Part shown: piece by piece, positions 18,668 through 27,462 of the stretch
Position numbering within the stretch: position 1 is the stretch's first letter
How the letters are laid out: the number at the start of each line of letters is the position of its first letter
Notes under the pieces: generated by a model
Databases searched by the model: none
What the model was told of the DNA's origin: nothing
The model's input: only the letters and a program-made list of their open reading frames with translations
Source: Terrimonas sp.
GTDB taxonomy: Bacteria; Bacteroidota; Bacteroidia; Chitinophagales; Chitinophagaceae
Direction: 5' to 3'
DNA length: 64,000 nt
NCBI GenBank assembly: GCA_016125075.1
Contig: WGMO01000011.1
Span: forward strand, 186,001-250,000
Made by a program: the position numbers and the translations under genes

Positions 18668-19831
18668 TTATTTGATAACCCCCAGGGCCTGATCGAGGTC
18701 CCGGATCAGGTAATCCGCCTCCTCCAGCCCCGTATACAACCGGATATAACGGTGTTCCACATTGCCGGGATCAAAATCGGCAGGATTGATTCCCGCACAA
18801 CGGGGTATAACAAGGCTTTCATGACCACCCCAGCTGACGGCCATCATGATATGCTGAAGCGATTCACAGCATCTTACGATATCCTCCATTTTGCGGGTGC
18901 GGAGAACAAATGTAAACAGGCCGGGGGCCCCCTTCATCTGTTTTTTCGCCAGTTCATACTGGTCAAAATCCTCGTCAAACGGGTAGATGACTTTTTCCAC
19001 GCCGGGATGCTTTTTGAGGAACGCCACGACCTGGCGGGTGGTTTTGCCAATCCGTTCCAGCCTGGCAGGCAGGGTCCTTAAGCCCCGGATCAACAACCAG
19101 GCATTAAAGGGCTGGATGCCACTGCCAATATTGAGGTACTCACTGTCAAAAATCTTTTTCATCCTTGCATGCGAACCACAGAGTACTCCCCCCAAGGTAT
19201 CACTATGGCCACTGATATACTTCGTGGCTGTCTGCATGGCCATATCAATACCCATTTTCAGTGGTTGCTGATAAAGCGGTGTACAATAACTGTTATCAAT
19301 AAGGGTAATAATTCCGTGTTGCCGGGCATAGGCAGCTACTTTTTCAATATCCTGAAGGGCAAAATCCCAGCTGTTGGGAGATTCCAGGTAATAAAAACTG
19401 GTATGAGGGTTGGTGGCCCTGAAATAATTTTCAGCCTCGCGGCCATCCACATAGGTAGTTTGTACGCCAAAACGGGGAAGTATATTATCAAACATCCGCT
19501 GAACCCAGGTATAGGGGTTTCTGACAGACACGATATGATCGCCGCTTTTTACGTGTGACAGTATCCCGGCAAAGATGGCAGCTGCTCCGTTATTAAATAC
19601 CAGGCAGTCTTCCGCAGCATCAAGGGCTGCCAGTTTTTTCCGAAGAATATCGACCGTAGGGTTTAAACCCCGGCTGTACAGGTAGCCCCCCATTTCATCT
19701 TCAAATGCTTTTCGCAGGTCCGCCACCTTTTTAAAGGAAAAATTACTGGTCTGCATGATGGGCGGGGAAACGGCATTGAAGTACAGTTCCCTGTCTTCGC
19801 CAAGTTCGTTGATGATCTGTGAAATATCCAT
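18668..19831 (-). CDS. PLP-dependent Cys/Met metabolism enzyme (gamma-lyase/gamma-synthase family)
   Basis: Gamma-family (fold type I) PLP enzyme related to cystathionine gamma-synthase/lyase and methionine gamma-lyase. The 387 residues show YSRGLNPT (about 52-59), LVFNNGAAAIFAGIL, the PLP aspartate in LIDNSYCTP (D179) and the Schiff-base lysine K204 in TATKYISGHSDTLGG. The frame is open upstream to 19897, but that would overlap the permease; the ATG at 19831, 7 bp after the permease stop, is preferred. Exact substrate cannot be told; pairing with an amino-acid permease fits sulfur amino-acid use. Confidence 0.88.
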   Translation of the reverse strand: MDISQIINELGEDRELYFNAVSPPIMQTSNFSFKKVADLRKAFEDEMGGYLYSRGLNPTVDILRKKLAALDAAEDCLVFNNGAAAIFAGILSHVKSGDHIVSVRNPYTWVQRMFDNILPRFGVQTTYVDGREAENYFRATNPHTSFYYLESPNSWDFALQDIEKVAAYARQHGIITLIDNSYCTPLYQQPLKMGIDMAMQTATKYISGHSDTLGGVLCGSHARMKKIFDSEYLNIGSGIQPFNAWLLIRGLRTLPARLERIGKTTRQVVAFLKKHPGVEKVIYPFDEDFDQYELAKKQMKGAPGLFTFVLRTRKMEDIVRCCESLQHIMMAVSWGGHESLVIPRCAGINPADFDPGNVEHRYIRLYTGLEEADYLIRDLDQALGVIK

Positions 19832-19838
19832 GTAACGA

Positions 19839-21161
19839 TTATTTTTTCTTGACCCTTTGTATGATAAAATAGAGCATGATAAACCCGGCCAAAACACTGA
19901 TCCCGGTAAGGGCCAGCATGGGCTCGTTGACAGCGATCATTGTTCCTACAAACAGATAGGCCAGGATGAAAATGATGGGTAACAGGGGATAGAGCCGCAT
20001 GCTGTAAATCCCCGTGCCATTAAGATGCCGGGTCCTTTTTCGCAGGATGAAAATGGTGCCGGCCGATGTTGCCATGCCAATAGAGTCTAGGAAAATGGTA
20101 AAGCTCAGTATCCGTTCAAACTTATCGGCGAAAAAAAGCACGATCACACAGATAGCGGCAAAAACAGTCAAACTTACCGTGAGCACACCTTTTTTCTCTT
20201 CCTTTTTCCGGAATGCGGCTGGAAGGATCCCATCTTCACTCATGGCATACATGACCCTGGGGTTGCTCAACAATAAAACATTCACATAGGCCAATACGGC
20301 GAGGAAAAGCAAAATAGACGAAACATAAAGCCCGGATTTCCCAAACATCTTTTCCGCTACAATGGAGGCGATCCCCGAAGTCTGTTTCAACTCATTAAAA
20401 CCGATCACTTTTACATATGCGTAACTGACCAGTAAATAAAAACCGATGATCACCAAAATACCCGTGGTAATGCCTTTCGGAATATTCCGTCTCGGGTTCT
20501 CGATCTCATCCCCGAAATTGATCGTTTGCTGGTAACCCCCATAGGTAAACGAAGTAGCTTTCAGCGCTACGCCGAATGAAAGCAGCAGGGCCCCTGCAGA
20601 CAGCTTGTTTTCATCGATTACGACCGGGGCCGTACTGTGAATCGATGGAATGAAAAGTGCCGCAACGATCACCAGCAGCATCCCGATCTTGATGATCATG
20701 AGTACATTCTGTGTTTGGGAACTCATCCGCAAGCCCAGCAGGTTCACCCCATAAAAAATGATAATAGCAAACATGGCCACGAAAGGTTTCCAGTATTCCA
20801 CAGAAGATGCCTCAAAGATCAGGGGGGAAATATATTCGCTGCCAATCAAGGCCACACCCGAGAGCGAGGCAGCATTAGAGATCAAGATGATACAATTGAT
20901 TGCAAAAGCCAATGAAGGATGGTAGGCATAGGAAAATATTTTATAATACCCTCCCGTTACCGGGTACCTCGAACCAATCTCGGCATAAGTCAGCGCACCA
21001 CAAATGGCCACCAACCCACCAACCACCCAGGCCCCAAAAAAAATGCCGGGGGTCGATGCCGCCGCAGCTGCATCGCGGGAGGTACGGAAGATACCGGTAC
21101 CGATTACCAGCCCGATCACAATCATGGTCAGGTCAAAGAGTCCAAGTTTATTTGACTTCAT
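19839..21161 (-). CDS. APC-family amino acid permease
   Basis: Inner-membrane amino-acid transporter of the APC superfamily. The 440 residues contain about 12 hydrophobic helices and the family signature IGLVIGTGIFRTS near 16-28, plus GGYYKIFSYAY and the FTYGGYQQTINFGDEIENPRRNIPKGI motif (about 205-231). The substrate is not predictable; it precedes a sulfur amino-acid-type PLP enzyme by 7 bp, suggesting one transcript. Confidence 0.9.
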   Translation of the reverse strand: MKSNKLGLFDLTMIVIGLVIGTGIFRTSRDAAAAASTPGIFFGAWVVGGLVAICGALTYAEIGSRYPVTGGYYKIFSYAYHPSLAFAINCIILISNAASLSGVALIGSEYISPLIFEASSVEYWKPFVAMFAIIIFYGVNLLGLRMSSQTQNVLMIIKIGMLLVIVAALFIPSIHSTAPVVIDENKLSAGALLLSFGVALKATSFTYGGYQQTINFGDEIENPRRNIPKGITTGILVIIGFYLLVSYAYVKVIGFNELKQTSGIASIVAEKMFGKSGLYVSSILLFLAVLAYVNVLLLSNPRVMYAMSEDGILPAAFRKKEEKKGVLTVSLTVFAAICVIVLFFADKFERILSFTIFLDSIGMATSAGTIFILRKRTRHLNGTGIYSMRLYPLLPIIFILAYLFVGTMIAVNEPMLALTGISVLAGFIMLYFIIQRVKKK

Positions 21162-21217
21162 GTGGGGAAGTTAAAGAATAATTGTATCTAACTTTACTTT
21201 TCAATTACAGATTCTTT

Positions 21218-23281
21218 ATGCGTTTCCTGGTCCTGCTATTACCGGTAATCCTCATTTCACAAGACCTGCTGTCGCAGGAAAAGACCGACTCCGCGAAAAC
21301 GCTGGATGAAGTGGTGGTCAGGGCCTTTGAACAAAACAGGAAAGCCGGCAACTCGGTCATGGCGATCCGGTTTATACAAAGAAACAATAGCGACAGGAGT
21401 ACAAAAACATCACTGGTCAATGAATTCAATACCATTGCCGGTGTCAGGATGGAAGAACGGTCACCCGGCAGTTACCGCATCAATATCAGGGGCAGTTCCT
21501 TACGCTCTCCTTTCGGGGTTAGAAATGTAAAAGTGTACTGGAATGACATCCCCTTCACCGATCCAGGCGGCAATACCTACTTTAACCAGTTTGCCTGGAA
21601 TAATTTTTCATCCATCACGATCTTTAAAGGACCGGCGGGCAGTATGTATGGAGCAGGCACCGGTGGACTGATCATGATCAATACCCTTGACCGCTGGCAA
21701 CCGGGTAGCAGTATCGACTATGTAACCGGGAGTTATCACCTTCAAAACGTATTCGCTTCGGCGCGTTGGGGCAAAAAAGAAAACAAAAACCAGGTGACCT
21801 ATGCACACAATGCAACCGACGGTTACCGGGTGCAGACAAAGATGCGGAGGGATAATATTTCCTGGGAGTCCCGTCTCAACTTATCGGACCGGCAGGAATT
21901 ACACGCGGCCCTGCTTTATTCCGACCTGTATTACCAGACCCCCGGCGCCCTGACAGCAAACGAATACCGGTCCAATCCCAAAGCGGCAAGACCCGCTGCA
22001 GGCAGTTTCCCCTCGGCCGTTGCAGCGAAAGCCGCGATCTTTCAAAAAAATATCACGGCCGGCTTTTCCAGTATTTACCATATCAACACGGCCTGGAAAA
22101 ATACCACCACCCTATATGGAAGCTTTTCACAAATCAAAAACCCGGCGGTCCGCAACTATGAAAGAAGGAATGAACCCGGTTATGGTGGAAGAACCGTATT
22201 CCGTTTTGAAAAAAAGAAGGATGAAAACAGTTTCCAATTCGTGGCAGGCAGTGAAATGCAACAGGGATTTTTCAATACCCAGGTTGCCCAAAACAAGTTG
22301 GGCCATCCTGATACCCTCCAAACCAATGATGATATCCGCTACAGCACCTATAGCATTTTTGTGCAGGGCGATATCTCCCTCCGGGACAGTTGGTTTTTTA
22401 ACGGGGGGATCAGTATCAATAAGACCCGGGTAGCATTTACCAGGCGCAGCGATTACCCGGTACAAGAACAGTACCGCAGTTATAAAAACGAGCTCGCACC
22501 CAGGATCTCCGTCAGAAAAAATTTCAACAACGATCTTTCCATCAAAGCAACCCTCTCGAGAGGTTTTTCACCACCTACTGTGGCAGAATTACTGCCCTCA
22601 ACCGGCGTGATCAGCACAGACCTTGAGGCAGAATATGGCTGGAATTATGAAACAGGTATCAGCTATGCGCTTTTCAAGCGGACCCTGCGCCTGGAAACCA
22701 CTCTTTTTTATTTTAAGCTGAAGAATGCGCTGGTACAAAGACGTGATCTTTCGGGTGCTGATTATTTCGTCAATGCGGGTGACGTACAGGAAAAAGGGAT
22801 CGAGTCATCTGCCAGTTATACCTACAGTCATTTCCGTGAATTCAGCATCCTGGATTATATCACAGCTGACATCAATTATACCTATAATCATTTCCGGTAT
22901 GGCAGCTTCCGGAAAGGCACAGATGACTATTCCGGCAAAAAAGTTCCTTCCGTACCCGCCCAAACGGTTTCAGTATTATTGGATATCAATTTCAAAAAAG
23001 GCTTTTACACCAACCTCACTTACTACGGGGCCAGTACTATTTACCTGAACGATGCCAATACCGCCGTTGCAAGACCCTATCATTTAGGAGGAGCAAGAAT
23101 AGGATGGACAAGATCATGGGTAAAAAAATATAAGCTGAACCTGTATGGTGGTATTGACAATCTCTTTGATGAAACATACAGCATGGGGAATGATATCAAT
23201 GCTGCAGCCGGCCGGTATTATAATGCGGCCCCCCCGAGAAATTTTTACCTGGGTTTGTCTTTTCAATGGTTCAAGTCATAA
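21218..23281 (+). CDS. TonB-dependent outer-membrane receptor
   Basis: Energy-coupled outer-membrane transporter. From the ATG at 21218 the protein has 687 residues: a signal peptide (FLVLLLPVILISQDLLSQ), the TonB-box region LDEVVVRAF, a plug domain (INIRGSSLRSPFGVRNVKVYWNDIPFTDPGG, IFKGPAGSMYGAGTGG) and a 22-strand-type barrel ending in FYLGLSFQWF. The frame is open from 21182, but the signal peptide starts at MRFLVLL. The ligand is unknown; the plug resembles siderophore-type receptors. Divergent from the permease and followed by the cobalamin riboswitch. Confidence 0.9.
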   Translation: MRFLVLLLPVILISQDLLSQEKTDSAKTLDEVVVRAFEQNRKAGNSVMAIRFIQRNNSDRSTKTSLVNEFNTIAGVRMEERSPGSYRINIRGSSLRSPFGVRNVKVYWNDIPFTDPGGNTYFNQFAWNNFSSITIFKGPAGSMYGAGTGGLIMINTLDRWQPGSSIDYVTGSYHLQNVFASARWGKKENKNQVTYAHNATDGYRVQTKMRRDNISWESRLNLSDRQELHAALLYSDLYYQTPGALTANEYRSNPKAARPAAGSFPSAVAAKAAIFQKNITAGFSSIYHINTAWKNTTTLYGSFSQIKNPAVRNYERRNEPGYGGRTVFRFEKKKDENSFQFVAGSEMQQGFFNTQVAQNKLGHPDTLQTNDDIRYSTYSIFVQGDISLRDSWFFNGGISINKTRVAFTRRSDYPVQEQYRSYKNELAPRISVRKNFNNDLSIKATLSRGFSPPTVAELLPSTGVISTDLEAEYGWNYETGISYALFKRTLRLETTLFYFKLKNALVQRRDLSGADYFVNAGDVQEKGIESSASYTYSHFREFSILDYITADINYTYNHFRYGSFRKGTDDYSGKKVPSVPAQTVSVLLDINFKKGFYTNLTYYGASTIYLNDANTAVARPYHLGGARIGWTRSWVKKYKLNLYGGIDNLFDETYSMGNDINAAAGRYYNAAPPRNFYLGLSFQWFKS

Positions 23282-23334
23282 AAGGATATCACCATCCTGT
23301 TGAAAACTCCTGCATCGGTCTCCAACCGAGTCAT

Positions 23335-23342
23335 TACATTTG
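23335..23342 (+). promoter_or_regulatory. Bacteroidota -7 box (TACATTTG) driving the cobalamin riboswitch
   Basis: TACATTTG is an exact TAnnTTTG match just upstream of the first riboswitch stem, so transcription should start near 23347. A -33 TTTG at the ideal spacing is not seen. Confidence 0.5.
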
Positions 23343-23346
23343 CAAC

Positions 23347-23525
23347 AGTTTGGTCCCCGGTTATTCCGGGGTTAAAAGGGAAGACCGGTGTAAATCCGGC
23401 GCTATCCCCGTAGCTGTAAACCCCATTCCCCTGAAGGGAATTCAAAAACCTGATTCATTCGCCACTGTTGAACAACGGGAAGGCCATCAGGTTGGGGTAA
23501 GCCAGAAGACCTGCCAGATCAACAA
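23347..23525 (+). ncRNA. Cobalamin (B12) riboswitch
   Basis: The leader carries the conserved cobalamin aptamer elements in order: GGGAAGACCGGTGTAAATCC, GCGCTATCCCCGTAGCTGTAA, GCCACTG, GGGAAGGC and the B12 box AAGCCAGAAGACCTGCC at 23499-23515. It lies in the 349-bp gap between the two TonB-receptor genes and leads into the BtuB-like gene 105 bp downstream. Binding of adenosyl- or other cobalamins should reduce expression of that receptor. No strong T-tract terminator follows, so control may be translational (inference). Confidence 0.95.
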
Positions 23526-23630
23526 CAACATTCAGCTTTCGGGTGAAAGGCGTGAAATGTAAAAGCCCCAGGGCATTTATGTTTCTTCTCTTTTTATTTT
23601 CTCGAAAGCAGTCACAAAAAATTTTTAAAG

Positions 23631-25616
23631 ATGAAAAGAAAAAATTTTATTGTGGCTGCGGTATTGATCAGCAGCCATCTATTCAGCCAGGAACAACCGG
23701 ATTCCCTACCCTCCCCCAATAGCGCTTTCTCTTTCCTGGACCTGAGCCCGGTCATCATCACTGCCAACAAATACGAGCAGCGGCAAGCGGCAACCGGTAA
23801 GGTCCTGCACGTTATTTCAAGAGAGCAACTGGACCAAAATCCCGGCAAAACACTTTCAGAAATATTGAATACCGTTACCGGCATCAATATAAACGGTGCC
23901 AATAACACCCTGGGCACCAACCAAACGGTGAATATCCGGGGTGCCTCTGCAGGAAATGCATTGATCCTGATCGATGGGACTCCTGTAAACGATCCTTCCC
24001 TGATCACCAATTATTTCGACCTCAACCTGATCAACACCGAACAGGTTGAGCGGATCGAGATCCTCAAAGGCGGGCAATCCACCTTATATGGCTCCGATGC
24101 AGTAGCCGGCGTTATCAATATCATCATGAGAAAAGCGGGCAAAAAACAATCGCTCGACATCCATTCAACTGCCGGCAGCTATGGCACCTTTAACAATAGC
24201 ATAGTGGCAGCCGGATTTAACAGGAAAGCTTCCTGGTCGCTGGGATATACCCATATCACTTCCAGAGGTTTCTCCGCTGCATACGATTCAACCGGCAATA
24301 AGGGTTTTGACAAGGACGGATTCAACCAAAATGGCTTATCCGCCAGGTTACAATGGGCCATCAGCAAAAAGTTAACTGCCAAATGGAATGGGATTTACAG
24401 TCGTTACAGGACAGATGTCGATGCCGGCGCTTTCAGGGATGATAAAGATTTCAATTCCGGCAGTAAGAATATTCAAACCGGTACCGGGCTTAGCTATCAA
24501 TACAAGCAGGGCAGACTACATCTCAACTACCAGTATAATGCCATAACACGAACCTATTCAGACGACTCGACCGACCGGTCCAATACCTATGCCTATTTTT
24601 CAAATGCCCGCTACGAGGGCCTTACGCATTTTGCCGAACTCTATGGAAACTATAAAGGGGAACATACAGAATGGCTGGCAGGTATTGATTACCGTAATAA
24701 CAGGACCCGCCAGGATTATTATTCCTTTGGGCCTTATGGGCCTTACAGCAGTACCATAAAGGATTCACTGGCCAGGATCTGGCAGCTGAGCCCCTATGCT
24801 TCCCTGGTCGTCAAGACCCGGAAGGGTTTTTCTTTCGAAACAGGGGTGCGCTGGAATCATCATTCCGCTTATGGCGATAATTTCACTTACACTTTTAACC
24901 CCTTCTATTTCATCAACCACCAATGGAAATTTTTCATCAATATTTATTCTTCCTACAAAACTCCAACGCTCTACCAGTTGTTTGATGCTTTTGCCGGCAA
25001 CCGGGAACTCCTGGCCGAGAAGTCAAAGCTCGTGGAAGGCGGCATTGAATATTTCGGAGCTAAGGATTTTCATACGCGTTTGATTTATTTTAACAGGAAT
25101 ACAAAGGATGCCATCCAGTTCCTGCTGACAGACCCAACATTTTATACCTATCAGTATAAGAATATCAATCGCCAGAAAAACCATGGCCTTGAATGGGAAG
25201 CCGCATATAAAACAGGACACTGGGCATTTGATGTCAATTATACTTACACCGCCGGGAAGACGATCTCTGCCTATGATGAAACCGGTTCAAAACTGGGCAA
25301 AGACACGAGTTATAATAATCTTTACAGGATCCCGAAACACGTCTTCAATATTGCTGCAGGATGGCAGGCGGGCAACAAACTCTTTCTCCGCTTGCTGGCT
25401 AAAACGGTCAGCAAAAGGCTGGAGCCCCTTTATGGGAGCAGCCCCCTGACCCTTGCCAGTTATTATACGGTTGACCTGTATGGAGATTACAGGTTGGGTA
25501 AGCAATGGAAAATCTTCCTCGACCTGAAAAATATCACCAACCAACGATATTTTGATGTTTTGGGATATAATACCCGAAGGTTCAATTTCATGACCGGCCT
25601 TGGGTTTTCCCTGTAA
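23631..25616 (+). CDS. btuB: BtuB-like TonB-dependent cobalamin receptor
   Basis: Probable outer-membrane transporter for vitamin B12 or other corrinoids. The 661 residues have a signal peptide (FIVAAVLISSHLFSQ), a TonB-box region (PVIITANKYEQRQAATGKV), a plug with TLSEILNTVTGININGANN, VNIRGASAGNALILIDGTPVNDPS and RIEILKGGQSTLYGSDAVAGVINII, and a beta-barrel ending in MTGLGFSL. Length and plug pattern match BtuB, and the upstream cobalamin riboswitch makes the ligand assignment strong. No btuF/C/D genes are nearby. Confidence 0.92.
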   Translation: MKRKNFIVAAVLISSHLFSQEQPDSLPSPNSAFSFLDLSPVIITANKYEQRQAATGKVLHVISREQLDQNPGKTLSEILNTVTGININGANNTLGTNQTVNIRGASAGNALILIDGTPVNDPSLITNYFDLNLINTEQVERIEILKGGQSTLYGSDAVAGVINIIMRKAGKKQSLDIHSTAGSYGTFNNSIVAAGFNRKASWSLGYTHITSRGFSAAYDSTGNKGFDKDGFNQNGLSARLQWAISKKLTAKWNGIYSRYRTDVDAGAFRDDKDFNSGSKNIQTGTGLSYQYKQGRLHLNYQYNAITRTYSDDSTDRSNTYAYFSNARYEGLTHFAELYGNYKGEHTEWLAGIDYRNNRTRQDYYSFGPYGPYSSTIKDSLARIWQLSPYASLVVKTRKGFSFETGVRWNHHSAYGDNFTYTFNPFYFINHQWKFFINIYSSYKTPTLYQLFDAFAGNRELLAEKSKLVEGGIEYFGAKDFHTRLIYFNRNTKDAIQFLLTDPTFYTYQYKNINRQKNHGLEWEAAYKTGHWAFDVNYTYTAGKTISAYDETGSKLGKDTSYNNLYRIPKHVFNIAAGWQAGNKLFLRLLAKTVSKRLEPLYGSSPLTLASYYTVDLYGDYRLGKQWKIFLDLKNITNQRYFDVLGYNTRRFNFMTGLGFSL

Positions 25617-25656
25617 CGGGCGGTTTGCTTTGTCAATAGGTCCAGCATCCAAATAC

Positions 25657-25664
25657 TATCTTTG
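25657..25664 (+). promoter_or_regulatory. Bacteroidota -7 box (TATCTTTG) for marC
   Basis: TATCTTTG matches TAnnTTTG 10 nt upstream of the marC ATG. TTTG copies lie further upstream (25624-25632) at more than the usual 19-nt spacing, so the promoter is only moderately supported. Confidence 0.4.
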
Positions 25665-25674
25665 AAAAAAAAGT

Positions 25675-26262
25675 ATGGACTTTACGATAGATTTCAACAG
25701 GTTGCTGACGGTAACCTTTACCTTATTTGCGGTGATCGATATTGTAGGCTCGATACCGATTCTTATCACCCTGAAAGAAAAGATGGGAGGAATCCGTGAA
25801 TTCAGGGCAACCATCGTTTCGGGAGTGCTGATGATCGTATTTATGTTTGTGGGAGAAAGTTTTCTGCGGATATTAGGGCTGGACAAGGAGACCTTTGCCG
25901 TAGGTGGTTCGATTGTCATTTTTATCCTGGGCCTGGAGATGGTTTTAGGTATGGAATTTTTTAAAAGTGAGAAGGATGTAAAAGCTGCAACCGTTGTTCC
26001 CATTGCCTTTCCGCTGATTGCCGGATCGGGTACCTTAACGACCATCATGTCGCTCAGGGGTGCCAAATTCGGAGAACCCACGATATTAATTGCCATCCTG
26101 ATCAACCTCGTTATCATCTTTGTAGTGCTCAAATCGCTGGGAAGGATCGCTAAAATTCTGGGGCCGGGCGGATTAATTGCTGTAAGAAAATTTTTTGGAG
26201 TAATTTTGCTCGCCATTGCCGTAAAGATCTTTGCAGAAAATGCCCATAGCCTGATCAAATGA
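25675..26262 (+). CDS. MarC family integral membrane protein
   Basis: The 195-residue product has six hydrophobic helices and the MarC family pattern: VIDIVGSIPILITL (about 21-34), then LGLEMVLGMEFF and VVPIAFPLIAGSGTLTTIMSLRGAKFG (about 108-134). MarC proteins are inner-membrane proteins once linked to multiple antibiotic resistance; their substrate is not firmly known. A tRNA gene follows 7 bp after the stop, so the two may share a transcript. Confidence 0.9.
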   Translation: MDFTIDFNRLLTVTFTLFAVIDIVGSIPILITLKEKMGGIREFRATIVSGVLMIVFMFVGESFLRILGLDKETFAVGGSIVIFILGLEMVLGMEFFKSEKDVKAATVVPIAFPLIAGSGTLTTIMSLRGAKFGEPTILIAILINLVIIFVVLKSLGRIAKILGPGGLIAVRKFFGVILLAIAVKIFAENAHSLIK

Positions 26263-26269
26263 TATTTCA

Positions 26270-26341
26270 GGCCTCGTAGTACAATGGATAGTATAAGAGT
26301 TTCCGAAGCTCCAGATCCCAGTTCGATTCTGGGCGAGGCTA
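26270..26341 (+). tRNA. tRNA-Arg (anticodon CCG)
   Basis: A 72-nt cloverleaf can be folded: acceptor GGCCTCG with CGAGGCT, D stem GTAC/GTAT around AATGGATA, anticodon loop TTCCGAA giving CCG (arginine CGG codons), and T arm CCCAG-TTCGATT-CTGGG. The discriminator is A and the CCA end is not encoded. One A-C mismatch occurs at the top of the anticodon stem. A strong palindromic terminator follows. Confidence 0.88.
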
Positions 26342-26343
26342 CA

Positions 26344-26371
26344 AAAAAGCCCCTGCATGCAGGGGCTTTTT
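26344..26371. terminator. Bidirectional terminator between tRNA-Arg and the MscS gene
   Basis: A perfect 28-bp palindrome with 14-nt arms, centred on TGCATGCA and flanked by A5 and T5, gives a GC stem with a T-tract on both strands. It ends the tRNA transcript on the plus strand and the carotenoid-mscS transcript on the minus strand. Confidence 0.88.
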
Positions 26372-26397
26372 CATGTCAATACCATTAAAGTACAGGA

Positions 26398-27462
26398 TCA
26401 TTTATTATTCATATAAACAGTACGAATCGGGAAAGGAATATTAATACCTTCCTGGTTAAAGCGTTTGTGCAGGGCCTTGATAAACTCGGAAGTGATCAGG
26501 AACTGGTCGGCATATTCCTTCACCCGTAAAAATATTTTCAGGTCAATACTGCTTTCCCCGAAATTGTAAAACCGTACAAAGGGTTCGAAGTCTTTTACGC
26601 CGCCGTCAAATTTCTCCAGCATCTCTTTGGCAACAGCGATCGAAACAAGTTCAACCTTGTCAAGGTCACTTTCATAACCTACTCCCACCAGCACGTTAAA
26701 GGTGATCTGCCGGTCAGTTAAAAAGTAATTTTCAACGATCGAATCTGCCATCTTGCTATTGGGCACAATGATGACATTGCCCTGGGCCGTTTCGATGGTC
26801 GTATTCCGCCAGGTGATATCTCGGATAAATCCCTTTTGTCCACCCTCCAATTGTATAAAATCACCCAGGTTGATCTTACCTGATGCGATGATCTGCAAAC
26901 CTGAAAAGAGGTTGGATAATGTGGGTTGCAGGGCCAATGCAACGGCCAGACCACCTACACCCAGGGCAGTGAGCAGTGGGGCAATGGCGACACCAAAAGT
27001 CTGAAGTATTAAAACGAAGCCAAAAACATATACAATGATCTTGGCAATATTTCCGAGGATCGATGTTGTTGGAATGACGGAGTCATCCCTTGAAGAACGG
27101 ATCTGCAGCATTCCCTTGGCGATCCGAGCCACCACCATGGTCAGGGAAAAAATAAAAGCGGCTGCCAGGATATTTCGGCCGAGTTGGTAATCACCGGCCG
27201 TAAAATCAAAATTCTTGTCAAGTGATGAAATGAGTTCTTTTAATATTTCCGGAAGATAAGGCAGGGTATATAAACAGGCAGCCAGGAAGAACCAGAAAAT
27301 AACCCACCGGCTGATGCTCTCTATCACCAGGTCATCGCCCTTCCATTTAGTCTTATTGGTAAATTTATACAGGAGTGGGAAAATAAACCTTTTCACCAGC
27401 CAGCCGATCACCAGACTACCGGCCAGTACACTGATAATCTTAATCTTTTCTTCTATAGTCAT
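26398..27462 (-). CDS. MscS-type mechanosensitive ion channel
   Basis: Inner-membrane tension-gated channel that protects against osmotic downshock. The 354 residues have about four N-terminal membrane helices, the pore-lining helix region (ALGVGGLAVALALQPTLSNLFSGL, about 165-188), and the beta domain with GNVIIVPNSKMADSIVENY (about 228-246). It is the last gene of the carotenoid transcript; its ATG lies inside the 3' end of crtY (23-nt overlap), suggesting translational coupling. The following palindrome closes the operon. Confidence 0.92.
   Translation of the reverse strand: MTIEEKIKIISVLAGSLVIGWLVKRFIFPLLYKFTNKTKWKGDDLVIESISRWVIFWFFLAACLYTLPYLPEILKELISSLDKNFDFTAGDYQLGRNILAAAFIFSLTMVVARIAKGMLQIRSSRDDSVIPTTSILGNIAKIIVYVFGFVLILQTFGVAIAPLLTALGVGGLAVALALQPTLSNLFSGLQIIASGKINLGDFIQLEGGQKGFIRDITWRNTTIETAQGNVIIVPNSKMADSIVENYFLTDRQITFNVLVGVGYESDLDKVELVSIAVAKEMLEKFDGGVKDFEPFVRFYNFGESSIDLKIFLRVKEYADQFLITSEFIKALHKRFNQEGINIPFPIRTVYMNNK

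Noticed and set aside
26270-26371. tRNA-Arg as an integration site of the neighbouring genes
   Set aside because: No integrase and no repeated tRNA 3'-end fragment were found nearby.
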